64,000 bases of DNA. Source: Lates calcarifer. Taxonomy: Eukaryota; Chordata; Actinopteri; Centropomidae. Below are positions 12,428 through 25,269 of the stretch, in pieces. Each line of letters starts with the position of its first letter. The stretch's first letter is position 1. Below the pieces are notes generated by a model. It was not told the origin of the DNA, searched no databases, and worked only from the letters and a program-made list of their open reading frames with translations. The translations under genes and the position numbers were made by a program. The stretch lies in the NCBI RefSeq assembly GCF_001640805.2, contig NC_066843.1, positions 22,692,242 to 22,756,241 of the forward strand. The letters run 5' to 3'.

Positions 12428-14400
12428 TAATGATGCTTTGGGTTAGTACTAAATCTTAAGTATTACCTGAGTGAGGAGAAAATGAATCCAGCTGTCACTG
12501 TTCCAGGTTCATGATGTGATGTATACATGAATGTTCTTTGAGCTGTCAGGAGATTATGATAACTATGTCTGTCACAATAATATTTTCATGTAGCTTACTT
12601 TATAAAAGAGTAACTTAACACTTTTTTAAATTTGAAAATATACAATTAGTTTATTTAATACATTGCACTGGCAGTTTATCTTTCTGTAGATCAAACTTAG
12701 TGATTCTCTCCTTGAAACCCAAAGAAATATGGATGTTTGGGCGCCACTCTCTATGAAAACACATAAACTCTCAACGGTGTGTAGGGTTCTAGTTCATTCT
12801 TCCCTCATCACCTGAGATGGTAGAAATCCAGGTGTTGGGTGTGAATGTACAGATGGTGACAAATTAAAGGTCAAAGTGCAGCAGTGAACCTGCTCTGATG
12901 GTGGAGTGACTGAGGCTCTAGATGTTAGGGTTTTCTTTAACTTTTCACCTGTCAGTGTTTTCTGAACATGTCTGGTTTTACACAAAATAATGATGCAATG
13001 TTTTTATATGAAATGCAGACAAATTAGAGTTTAGATACAGAGACATATAAACTAACAAGTTACTGTTGATAACTTGGTAACACAGTGGCTGTATATTACT
13101 TGTGTAAATTTTGTGACATGCATTCTGAAACTAAAGACAATGACTTTGTCCAAAAGCTTATGATGTGGGGCACTTATCATCTTTTGTTTTTCATTTATTT
13201 ATTTATTTTGACCTGAATCTAAGAATGGAGTTTAGACGTTATTAATGTGTTAGATATGATGATACTGAATGTGTATTTTGCTTTATTAGGATGATCGCTT
13301 TAAATGAATCTGCTGATGTTGCAGAGAGCTGATTTTAGTTGACATTCTGAAGTGAAATTTAACATTTAACACATTCTTTCATTAAAAAGAGAAAAACTGA
13401 TCTTTACTGTGGATGTGTCCTTCATTTGTCAAATACAATACTCTGTCGTTTTTCAATTTGGTGTACAAGTACCCAAAGAGTAAGGCAGAGTGAAAGTACC
13501 AGTAGAAAGTGGTATTGAGCAGTGAGTAGAGAGTGTATTGTCAGTAGATGTGGAGTTGTGTTGCTGTGTGTCATCCAGCTGCATTAGTTTGCAGGTGTGA
13601 GCATCTCATCTCATCACCTCAGCACAGTTACATTTGAATGCACAGGATGCACAGTCATGTGTAATGTACACAACACACCAGAGGGTCTGCTGTATGTCAG
13701 TGTGACTCCACCAGCTACACCCACACAATCAGTACAGAACAAGTGGCCTGTGCTGCTGCTGAGCAGGTCCAAGCAGGCGGCCCACAGACTTCCTTTACAG
13801 CAGTGTGATACACAGTCCCCAAAATACAGAGCATGAAACCATGCATGAAAACAGAACCAGATATCTTCTTTTAGTTTTTGTTCTCAGTCAGATTGTTTGT
13901 GTTGGTGCAGAGTACTGATGAGGTTTTTAAAATCATTCAGTACTTGTGCATTGCTGGCACCAATAAGAGCAGATACTATGCTCATTTTAAGGTTGTAATT
14001 ACAGTGAAAGGAATAAAAAGCAGTGACTAGCCTGAAACATTTAAAACTGTACAATACATCAGTGTGCTCTGGAAATACTCAGCAGTAACATGAAGTCAGT
14101 AACATAAATCCACCATTTTGTCAGGAAAGGAAGTGTGTGTAAAAGAACTTCACTGAGACAGAGGAAACTGGAGAGTGACCCACAGTTTCTGGAACAAAGG
14201 GGAAAAAGTGGGCTAAGTGAGACAGGGAGGTTTCGAGACTGAGGGCTGGAGGAGGGACAAGGGGAGGAACACAGAGAGGGACGGGCAACAACACACACAT
14301 CTGGAAATAATTGAGCAGAGAGCAGGAGAGAGGGAAAGGCAGAGTTCCGTTAACAAAAGGGAACAAAAGGAAAAGTAAAACTACATAAAGTAAGAATAAA
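12428..14400. other. unc119 3' UTR and unc119-tspan4 intergenic
   Basis: No exon or RNA gene recognised. Sequence after the unc119 stop is AT-rich, with ATTAAA near 13380 as a weak poly(A) candidate. A purine-rich stretch from about 14130 leads into the presumed tspan4 5' UTR. Confidence 0.35.
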
Positions 14401-14620
14401 GTTCAGGATCTGGGAAGGAGCCAAGTTAACGGAGGAGAGCAGGCGGACACAGTCCACCAGAGGAGGATAATACAGAGGAAGAGAAGAAAGGAAAGCTGTG
14501 TGAAAGGCCTGCTTGGTTCAGGGACCAATCCAAAGAGGATCTGAAGAGGAAAACTGAGCACAGATCAAATCCAGAGTTTGAAGGAGCCAGGACTCACGAA
14601 GAACTGCAACTCATCTTCAG
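14400..14620 (+). other. Possible noncoding first exon of tspan4
   Basis: A purine-rich stretch without a start codon used by the protein ends in CTTCAG followed by a GTAAAA donor at 14621. The tspan4 start codon sits one base after a splice acceptor at 16839, so an upstream noncoding exon must exist. This is a plausible candidate; its 5' limit is a guess. Confidence 0.3.
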
Positions 14621-15659
14621 GTAAAATTTATCTGAGCTGTAACAACACTGATCCCAAAACTCAGCACATTTAAATGAATCCATATTAATAACATATAACA
14701 TCAAAAACAATAACATTTAAAATCAAAGTTTGTAAAGTGGATAAACCAATGAACTGTGTGATGATTGTGTGTCATGGTGTGAAGGACGGTAGTTAAACCC
14801 TGACAGGACCAGCTGACTGTTTTTACACTCAGACCTGATCAAAATGTTTCTCTGCTTTTACAATCATCTGGAGAAACTTTATCAGCAACTTTGTTTTCCA
14901 GAACTCACTGTTCTGCTGTAAGTTGCCCCTTAGTTTCAGTACAGTTCTTCAGAAACCTTAGAACATTTTTTTTTAAAAAGGAAGTCAACAGGTCAGTTTT
15001 CCTCAGAGACTATAAGAAAAGTGACAGCATCTGTTGTGTGTTCAGATGACCTGCTTCCATGTACCTGACCTGACTTTCTGTCTTTAAAGCTACTCAAACA
15101 GCCACAACAGTGATGGGTTTGTATTTTTCATGGTTTTGGACGATAAATGACAGAAGGTCCTGCTGATGGATCAGAAACTCACATGTGGGTCAGATTAGTT
15201 GTCCATAGTTGACCTAGGAAACACCTTGGAAGGTTGGCAGAACAATCTGCTGTTGAGGACCAGGTGACGTGGTAGAAAGTTCCAGAAGTCATATGACAAA
15301 TTATTATTTTGTCCTTTAGTTTCAGGGATTGTTTTTCCCTCCACCGGTTCCTCCTGTCTATGTTCAGTTTTACCAAATAAACCAATGTGGAAAGATCAGG
15401 AATAATCAGAAGAAATAAATCTCTCCAGACCAAACTGTCTAAAAAGACAGGAGAAACAGGACGGATGCTTCAAAACTGATTGCTTGTCAGACAGCTGTGG
15501 GCAGGAAATCCTTTGGGAAATTAACGATTCAAAAAAGAAAAAAAAAAACCACAGAGTTAGAGGTTCACTACAGTTGTTGTGTTGTTGTGAGTACCTCAAC
15601 TATAATAAAGTAAGCAGAGAGACTGAGTGGTTCTTGAATGTCACCCCCAGTCTGACGTA

Positions 15660-15663
<4 letters not shown>

Positions 15664-15702
<39 letters not shown>
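15664..15702. repeat. (AT)n microsatellite
   Basis: About 19 uninterrupted AT units in the tspan4 5' UTR intron. Confidence 0.95.
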
Positions 15703-15704
<2 letters not shown>

Positions 15705-15835
15705 CTCTGTCTGTCTGTATGTGGTTCAGTGAGTGTAAGTTAGCCAGCTTATCTCTGACTAACAGTCTTACTCATTTTAAAAATGAAAGTAAAAGTCAAG
15801 TCCTGTTTCTCAGCAGTCAGTAATGGACTGTACTG

Positions 15836-16065
15836 ATATAGCACTTTTCTAGTCTTTTCGACCACTCAAAGCACTTCACACTACAGATCACATTCACCCC
15901 ATTCACACACATTCATACAGCACTTATTCTATACAAACAGTGCTTTCTAGCACAGACACACACATTCGCACACTGATGACACACATCGGAAGCAATTTGG
16001 GGTTCAGTATCTTGCCCAAGGATACTTCTCTACTGCTCTACCTCCTGACGCCTCAGCCGCCCCAA
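15836..16065. repeat. Interspersed repeat, teleost 'tatagcacttttctag' type
   Basis: The stretch runs from TATAGCACTTTTCTAGTC through GACCACTCAAAGCACTTCAC, CACATTCATACAGCAC and GGGGTTCAGTATCTTGCCC. I recognise this order from a widespread fish repeat. Family name not assigned. Confidence 0.6.
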
Positions 16066-16840
16066 ATTTTTAAACGTGTTAATCTCAAAAATGTCAACAG
16101 TGTGTCTTTTGTGAGACAATGAAGGAGAAGGTGGGGTTGTGGGGGACTCACAAACATGAAACTGACTGATATGATTTCACTGCATGTTTCCACAGAGTGG
16201 TGCTGTAACGCACTCCTGTGACTCATAGGTTTTCTGTGGACATGGGAAATGCCTTCAGCAATATAATTAGGTTTACTAAGGAGGGGAGGGAGCTTCCTTC
16301 CTGTCAGCAGTTTGACTTCCTGTGTGGGGTCAGTAGTCAGTATGAGGACCACTCAGTCAGAGGCAAAGTAGCCCTCTACTGTGAACAGGCTCACGTATAC
16401 ACACACACACACACACGCACGCATAGTAACATACACACTGACAGAGTAAGTCTCTGTAATTATTCCTCCTCTCCTCATCACTGGTTAACATGAATCTACA
16501 GACTGGTCTCATGCTGATGTCGCAGTGTGGCTTAGACTAATCAAATGTGTATGTTTATCCTGGCAGTTGCCTGTTGATTCATTTCCACTGTTGTGTGATG
16601 ACAACAAACATACATGTGGACACAGCAGGACAGCACAGAGAGTGGCAGTGGTGTATGTTGTTCTAACTGTAAAGTTGTCTGAGACAAAGTTCTGCTCTGT
16701 TACACATTCTCCATCTCGAAACTCCACAAACCAGCCCTCTCACAAAGAAAACCCACAATACACCACAACATCTTCCCTAGTTATTTAACCATCATGACCC
16801 ACATGAAAGTCCAGTGACTGTTTCCCTCTGTCTTTGCAGG

Positions 16841-19800
16841 ATGTCGGTGTCTCGGAGGTGTCTGTGCTGTGTCAAATATTTGATGTTTGTCTTTAACCTC
16901 ATCTTCTGGGTTAGTATTTGCACATATCAGCACCTATGTGTACAAATACAGCTGAGATTTTCTCCCATGTGGGTTTTCCCACTCTCTGCTACACACATCA
17001 TCTTCCTGACAGCATATTGTGATTAATGCTCTGCTTTGACTCTGCTTTGACTTTACATTTCCTGTAAAGCTAGGAGGATGCGGCTTGTTTGGCGTTGGAG
17101 TATGGCTGTCCTTCACACAGGCAGAGTTTTCCTCTCTTCCCTTGTCCTTTCCATCCCTCTCAGCTGCCAATCTGCTGCTAGTTGCTGGTGGTATTACCAT
17201 GGTGACTGGCTTCCTGGGTTGTCTTGGAGCCCTTAAGGAGCAGCGCTGCCTTTTGTTCATGGTGAGAGTGCAGTTGCAGATATGTTTTTGTTGTTGTTGC
17301 ACTTCATTTGGGGCATTTTATGGTTTCATTGGATATCAAACAGTAGAGAGATGAGGACATGCAGCAGTGGTGGTCAGAAATGCTGTGGTTCATGTTCACA
17401 TCTTCTACTCTGAAATAACATCTCAGATGCAGACACAGCTTATTCCTGTATACACTATAATATCTGTTCTTCTCTGCTCTGCAGTTCTTTGTGATCCTTC
17501 TGCTCCTGGTCCTGACAGAGGTGACTCTAGTGTTGGTTATACACATCTACCATGAGAAGGTAAGCTCACCAGCTACATGGTTCAGGTTCAAAGGTTGAGG
17601 TTTTTTGTTGTCACATGTTCCAGAATAAGATCAGAATAAGAATAAAATAAGCAATAAAAAGTAGACTATCTTAATAACCCTACTTCTGTACAATGAATAA
17701 CTGGAAGGATAAACTCAAAATTAGCAAAGAACATATTAAGTAATTGAAAATGAGGTGACATTACCAACAGTCTGGACAGAGACCGGAGGCTGCAATGTTC
17801 ATTACATGAAGGAACACTCACAAATACAAATGTCAGGTTTGTGATAAGAGTGGTGCATCAGAAAAGAGTATGGCTGTGTTCAAATCAAAAAGGTTCCCAT
17901 GTCCACAATTTGCAGTAATACAGTTCAGCAGCAGAAACTCCATTCTCAGGAGGTTTGACTGCAGGATTGATGGACTAAACAGACTTATCCAGGTGTTCCT
18001 AATAAACTGACAACTCAGTGCTTATACAAAGCAGCTGTCCCCATCATTCCTGAGTCGGTTTGCTTCTTTAAGCAGAAACACAGGACAGGTTCTGTCCCTC
18101 TGTTGTTGTTTGAGCTGGATGTTGAACTGAACACTGATTGGTCATACAGTGACTCCCTGAGCTGATTTATTTGGGTCTGATCTCAGTTGTTACTGATGTC
18201 TGTGTGTGGCTGTTAGCTGGATTCTGTTTTCCATCAGAGGCAGTGAACTTCTCTCATGGAGAATGACAGGACTGTTGCTGGTCCAAGGAAAAACACAAAC
18301 ACACAGTAATCAGACATGTCAGAGTGGGTCAACCCCTCTGTTCCTCTCACAGTCCAAAAACATGCAGGGTGACTGCTGACTCTGAATTACCTGTAGTGTG
18401 AATGTGTGTGTGACTGGTTGTCTATCTGTGTGTGTCAGACCTGTGAATGGACCGGTGACCTGTGCAGGTGTACACTCAGAGCGAGTATAGATAACAGACA
18501 GGTGAATAACTCTGTGTCTTTCCTACATCCTCTCTTATTTAGCTGGACTCCAAAGCGCAAGGAGAACTAAAGGAAGGTATGAAGATTTATGAGTCAGAAC
18601 CTGGACTGAAGAAGTCCTGGGACAATGTCCAGAAAATGGTGAGCAAACCATGCATGACTATTTACAGTATGTAGCATGGAGGCAGGACAGGCCTATGTGC
18701 AACAGAATAAAGGAAATAGAAATGATAAGACTGTGGGTGGAAGCTCTACCTGTAAAGAATCACTGGAGCAGGTATCTGCCCTGAGCTCTTCTTTACTGTT
18801 GTTACCTCACCACTGCTGAGCTACATACACTGCACATAATGTATGTGTCTGCAGACAACTGACAAGCAGGTCCAACAATCAGTCTGATCAATCAGTCCAA
18901 TGGCCTTTACCTTTCTTACTGTGAGATATTTGTCACTCCTCTGACAGTTGGTGATGATGCGACAACAATTAAACATTTATTAGTGTTAGTGATAGTCTTA
19001 TTGCTACTAATGTTTCACTGTTTTGTCATAATGATTCGTTTAGCTATAATCATCATTATTATTATTATTATTATTACTACTACTACTATTTACATTTTGA
19101 CATTTGGTTTCTGCCTCTTAAAAGGAAGTTTTTCCTTACCACAGTCGCCTAGTGCTGCTCATGGTGGGATCTGTTGAGTCTCTCTCTGTAAATTTTATAA
19201 AATAAAGAGTACAGTCTAGACCTGCTCTATATGTACAGTGCCTCGAGATAAGTTCTGTTGTGAATTGGCGCTATATAAATAAAACTGACTTGACTTGACA
19301 GTTCATGTTTGAGTGATAGTGTGTGTTGGTCCTGTAGCTGAGTGGCATTTGTCTCTGTGTCTTACTCTTCTCCCAGTTCAAATGCTGTGGCGTAACCAAC
19401 AAAACGGACTGGTATGATGTGCTGAATGGAACACTGCCCTCCTCCTGCTGCTCTGTGGGGACAGACCAGTGTGTGGACGGATGGAGTGAGGTTGGTTTTG
19501 TGCTCAGTCAGAGCACCGGGGGTCTACATGTTGTTTTCATTTTTCATGATTCACTGTTATTTACAGATAAAGAACAGCTACCAGCATGTTAATCCATGGA
19601 ATTTGCTCACAGCCTCTGAGGTTCTGCTTCTTATAGACACATCTGCAGGAAATCAGTCACCTCACCAGGAAGACAGGTTCTTTATTTAGCAGCTAAATGT
19701 ACACTCACCTGGACTCCACTAAATGTCTTTGAACTCTTCAACCAGCAGCTATATGTTGGATGTCAGTAAAACGCAGAACAACATGGATGGAGTAGTAGAG

Positions 19801-21244
19801 ACAAACAACACAAAGTCAGAGAAGTTTAGAGACTAATGAGTGTATCCACGTCACACTCATGGTATTTCCCTGCTTCAGTGTTCTTAATATTTTGGTCAGG
19901 TTGCTGACCTCTGGAAAAATGATCCTGGTATCATGATACGTTTAAAGCTGAAAGCAGGGGAAGGCTTCTTTTGCCTTGTTCTTTTGGTCTTTCTTTGTGG
20001 TTCTACCTGTCTAATCTACAGTGGCTTCACATAGTAGTCAGTCAGTAAGCACACAATGTGACTTCAGTTACATGCACTGAAACACTGGCATGTCCTCTCA
20101 GGACTTCCAGACCTTTAGGTTGAAAATTAAAGAAAGGAACATTCCTCACATTCCTCATGTGTGAATCAGAGAATCAGAGACACTCACACATCTGGACTAA
20201 ATTCAGAAAACAGCACACAGGCAGGACTGAGGTTTAACTTCTCTGGAGCTGCTGAAAACTGTGGTGTGTCTGTTTTTCTGTCACTGTTAGTAATTACTGA
20301 GATGTTGGAACAGTGCAACATCACTACAGTGAAGTCTGATCAGACAGGCTGGAAACAAAGCAGACAATCTAAAGCAGTAAGCACAGCTGAAATGTTGCTG
20401 ATGATCTCTCACTGCACAGCTCAGGTCAGCAGGTCAGAGGTGAAGTGGGTCAGTGGGTCTGCTGTGATGGATGTTTACCACAGAGTCCGTTCCTCATGTT
20501 CTCTTCCTGTTCACTGTTGTCTGTTGTGTCTCTGACTGACCCCTGTCTGTCCTCTACAGCCCTGCTATCAGAAGGCCAGGCAGTGGCTGCTCTCTAATAT
20601 CTCCTCAGTCCTCGTGTTTGGAGTCTGTATTGGTGTTGTGCAGGTACAATATTTATTTATCATTTCTTTCATCAATTTTCTGTATATTTATGTTGTCAGC
20701 TGAAAACCTTGTATCTCTGCCCTTAGAGATATTTTCCCTGTCTCATAGGCTCAGAAACCCTCAAAACCAGCAGATTATAACATAAACACATTGTTCACTT
20801 TGTGGTAAATGAACATTATAATGGACAGAATGATAATGAATTTAATCATGATGTATTATTTGCTAGATGACATGAAGAAAATGACATTTATTTATACTTC
20901 TGATGTCACCCCCACCTATGAAACCAAACCTTCACTGAGTGTGGTCTATCTATGCTATATACCCTGCTTAATGTTAGTGCTTGAGGATGTGCTTCATTTT
21001 TATCATAGTGTGTTATGTTGACTGACACGTTTGTGTTTCAGTTGTCTCACACACAGACCTGAACAGACTGTGGACACACGGCTGCTGCAAACAGGATCAG
21101 TCCAGCTGTGACTGTGTTTTATCTCCTTCAGGTGATAACTCTGTCTGCTCTGTATACCTCCTCTTCTCTTGTCAGATCCTGGCCCTGGTGTTCTCCATGC
21201 TGATGTACTGTCAAATTCTGTGCGCTGAGAAGCACCTGGACTGA
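16841..21244 (+). CDS. tspan4: Tetraspanin, TSPAN4/TSPAN9 group
   Basis: Tetraspanins are four-pass membrane proteins that organise integrins and other partners in membrane microdomains. Exons 16841-16909, 17070-17261, 17485-17559, 18543-18638, 19377-19490, 20560-20643 and 21176-21244 give 699 bases (232 aa plus stop; human TSPAN4 is near 238). The start ATG lies one base after an acceptor. Visible features: TM1 KYLMFVFNLIFWLGGCG with juxtamembrane CLCC cysteines for palmitoylation; FPSLSAANLLLVAGG opening TM2; GFLGCLGALKEQRCLL; TM3 FFVILLLLVLTEVTLVLVI; large extracellular loop with FKCCGV, SSCC, a lone Cys and PCY (six cysteines in all); NKT and NGT as N-glycosylation sequons; TM4 followed by a tail ending EKHLD. 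TSPAN4 is preferred over TSPAN9 because of the C-terminal MYCQI segment and the neighbouring ric8a, but orthology is not proven here. Confidence 0.88.
19053..19089. repeat. (ATT)n/(ACT)n microsatellite
   Basis: Trinucleotide run ATT changing to ACT, in tspan4 intron 4, just upstream of a dispersed repeat. Confidence 0.85.
19110..19302. repeat. Interspersed retroelement tail in tspan4 intron 4
   Basis: Contains TTTTTCCTTACCACAGTCGC, CCTGCTCTATATGTACAGTG and GGCGCTATATAAATAAAACT, ending in the simple run TGACTTGACTTGACA. This is a familiar fish retroelement 3' end. A weaker relative lies at 41560-41660. Confidence 0.65.
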
Positions 21245-24200
21245 CCCCAGACCAGCTGCTCATTGGCATGTGATGGGAAGCCTTATCAAAAACTCCTTGG
21301 GGATCTCAGTTTGAGTTACGAGATCCTACAGACAACCAACACCATCTAATCAAAACCATCAGTGGACAGTTAGTGGTGGCAGTATGAAGAGGAGGAGCAG
21401 ACACAGAATGATCAGCACTGTTGGTTGTCTTTGTATCAGCCCTATGAATATATTTAACATTGCATTATGTCATATCAGTAAGGCTTTATTTTAACTCTAA
21501 AATCCACCAGCCTCCAGACAAAACAAGTTACAGTGGCCTCAGAGTATCCTGAGGGGAAAAAGATTGCTCCAACGTTATCTTCAAGAGCAGAACACACACA
21601 TATCTGCCTCTCCTTATTTTACAGTATTTTCTTTCTGTTTGTCCACAGATATGCAGTGACAGAGTGTGAAATTTGTTATAAATTATGTTTAGAATATTTC
21701 TGTGTCATGAAACAACAAGTTTTGAATTCATGTTCTTCAATTCTGTCATTCAGACAGACTGCAGCTATATTTCATTAAAAACCAGGAATAGAGGAGAGGA
21801 GCCTTAACTAAATAACCTGCTGGATCAGTTTGTGTGTTAGCTCAAGAATTATAATAGAGTGAAACGCGAAAGAGAGAGAGAAAGTGAAACCCAGACAGAA
21901 CAGAAAATATTTTTATGTAGCACTAAGTTCACTTTGTTAATCATTTGAATTTCAGGCCTTGTATATTAGTCCAACAATATAAGAGCACTTTGATTGTATC
22001 CGGTTCAGTGACCTTACAGATTTAAGATCTAATCATTATTCTTCTTGTTTACCACATGACTTCATCCAACTCTATCTGTTTCATTGTTGAATAATCTGTA
22101 TATAAGATCATCTGTTACAGCTCAACAGTAAAACATGACATGTTTCTCATATGGCATCAGTATCACTGATATGAGTTATCTGATGTTTTTACAGTCTTCT
22201 GTCTGCCAGTGGAGGATGGTAATGCATTTGTCAGACATTTGTCACTGCCACACCCAACATGAGCAACAGTACACACTCAGTTAAACAGTGCTTGGGGGAA
22301 TGTGGCCCGCTGCAGTGGCTGGTTACGGTTTATGGTCGTTCATGCACACCTCTCTGACCTGGACCTTGTAGACACGACCCTCTGACATTTGGCAACCGAT
22401 GAAAACAACAAATGATGACCTGTGGCATTACTATCAGTTCATATAAAGGTGCATACAAAGAGCCACACTGACTGACGTGTTCCTTCTCTGTGATCCGCAC
22501 AGACCCTGCACTTTATTCTGAAAGGACCCTGTGATGCAGCTCTGTGTTCACTGTGTGTGATGATGATGTTGATGAATAAACTGAGCTCACCCTGTTGAAT
22601 ATTCCAGCCAGTGAGCAGGGCTCAGTGATGTGTGTGGACAGTAACACCAGGCTGTGGATGCACTGACAGGACATGTTAGTCTGATCATCTCAGTCCTGGT
22701 TTTTGACAGTAAAATGAACTCACATCACTTCCCATGGTGACAGTTTGTGAGAACTGGCTGAATCTGAAACTTGGATATTTTTTGCTATGATTTGATCTGA
22801 TGGCACTGTTCCATTATGTCCTACATTTTAGGACAAACACCCAATAACACAGACAAACTGAGAGCAGCTCAGAGGCCACAACTATGGGCTAAAAGCCATT
22901 CTGGTGCAGACTGTCCTCCACTGTCATTTAGGTGTGGAGATCCAAGCAGGCTGTGCAATCAGACTGACTATTCAGAAAGGACTAATGCACTAATGTCTCC
23001 TAAACAATCCTCCAAAGCTCGCCTCTGGATACTTGTGAGGTGTTTTATCATGTTTATTATCTGGACCAAAAATAAATTTAACCTGAACTTAATATTTGGA
23101 TTAGTTGGACCAAATATATGAACTGACTTTCCTTTTTGCTGGATAATAACCAAAGTGAGCTGAAGTGTACTGTGAGGGCAAACCTATGATGGATTTTTGA
23201 GTTGGGGTATTGTTTGTTCTTTGTTCTTAAAGACTTGTACAAAAATGTTTCATTCAAATATATGAAAAGAACTGCTTTAGGACAGAATGTTTGTGTTTGA
23301 GTGCTTTGTGTTCAGTCAGTTTGTAGGGTACATGTTAAGACAAAATCTAAAAACCAGGAGAGAGACCTGGCTGTCACCCAGCCTTTTTATCTTGTCAACA
23401 CCTTGTCTAAATAGTGGTGTCATGTCAATCTGTAAACAGTCTCTGAGTCCTGGGGTTCTTATCTGACTCAGCTCAGTCAGTGCAGGTGGATGTTCCAGAT
23501 TTAAATCTAGTTGTGAGAACACAGCTCCTGTGAGAGTCTGATTGTTAACATCGACTCTTTACTGATGTAAAGAGAACTTCACAGAGTGAACTGTATGTTT
23601 GGGTAGGAAAATCTTACATCAGACAAAGGACATTTTGAAGATATTTTTATATAAAAAAGAAGAAAAAAAGTTTTACAGATCTTATAAAATCTCCAAAAAA
23701 CATACACATTAATTACAAAGACATGATATACCTCAGAGAAATCAACCTTTTCCTTATATCCTGTGTGTGTGTGCATTAGTTCACTTCATGATAAAGTAAT
23801 AAAATTATTAAAAACTTACAGTGAAGACCATAGTGTCTCATGACAACAGCATGTAAAATGCCCTCATAATAAATAACTTGTAAATACACAATAAAAGTGC
23901 ATGTCAGCACACTCAGGTCATGAGTATATTGTTTACAGTGGAACACCATGATAAATGGCTTTACAGCAGCCTGTGTTCAGGAGGTCACATGTGCTAGAAC
24001 TGCCTTACAGATCAAGGCTGATCATGGAGAGGTCGTTCAATAGGTCAACAGAGCAACCAGGTAAGACTTAAATCATGGCTCTATGAAAGGGTCATTTCAC
24101 TCAGTTCATTACAAACAGACGTCTTGGGACTGGTCATGTCTTTGATAAAAACCAAAGCACAGTTTCCTCTCGTTTCCCTTCGGGCCCCAGTCATTCTGAC

Positions 24201-25269
24201 AGATGATTGTTTCTCATGTGCTGTCAATAAATAGTTATTGCACTGATGAATTAATTCTGCAGTGAAATGATAAAAATAAAATGGACAAAGAACAGTTTCC
24301 CATTTATCCATCGTTGAATGCAGAGTGTTCAGGTGTATTGTGGTTTAGAGATGCGTCCATGCCTCATGTCTATTGCATCATATTCCTGCACCCACTCCTC
24401 TGTACTGACTGCATCTGAGTAGCATGGTGGCGAGACTCTGACTGACAGCAAATATAAAATATATGTAAAACATTTTTTGCACAATATAAAATCCACATCT
24501 GTTCACAATATTTGACTTCACTTATTTTCAGACATTACCAATGTAAACAACAGAGACGAGGACTGAAAACACCAACATCCTGGTGTTACAGTTGGTCTGT
24601 GCATCGGTGAACCTGACAGACTGTTTTCATCAGGTGATTTGAGTTTTGATAAAGCTAACATTTGGCTTATCTGTACCTTTAAAATGGCACCTTTGAATCA
24701 ATACAAACACAGTGTCAGATGATGATATGAGGAGTTTGTGGCAGCGATGAATCTACAGACAATCATCAACTCAATCTATAAATCCACTTGTTTCAGGAAG
24801 TCTCGAATCAAGTGTCACTTCAGTGCAACACACGGCTTCATCCTGTCTGTTCAGAATACTGACACTCACTTCTACAGGGACCTGAAACAAGGGAAAGTGC
24901 AGCTGTGACAAGTTGTCATCTCAGTTAATCACAGAATAAAATGTCTGTCTGAAAAGCTTGTTCTTTGATCCAAATGTATAGAGCCCACTACCAAAACTCA
25001 AAATACCATTACAGCCTGCTGATTGACAGGTCTTTTAAATAAATAATAAAAGAATTGACACTCATCAGCGACGACAAACAGCTTCTTCTTCCGACTTGGT
25101 AAAATCAGCAACCTGTGCTTACTGATCCCAGATCAACAGAAATCAAAGAGGTCTCTCAAATCTGCTCTTGTCACAGTCCAGATGAAACTCTAGGAAAGCA
25201 GAGGTTCATCCATCTCTTCAGCACCTAGACTTCAGTGTTGACCAGCGGTTAGGTGGTGGTTCTGAGAAC
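21245..25269. other. Intergenic/3' UTR interval between tspan4 and bcl2l12
   Basis: tspan4 (plus) and bcl2l12 (minus) converge here. Candidate tspan4 signals are ATTAAA near 21773 and AATAAA near 22575. No convincing AATAAA on the minus strand was placed for bcl2l12. No further exons or RNA genes are recognised. Confidence 0.35.
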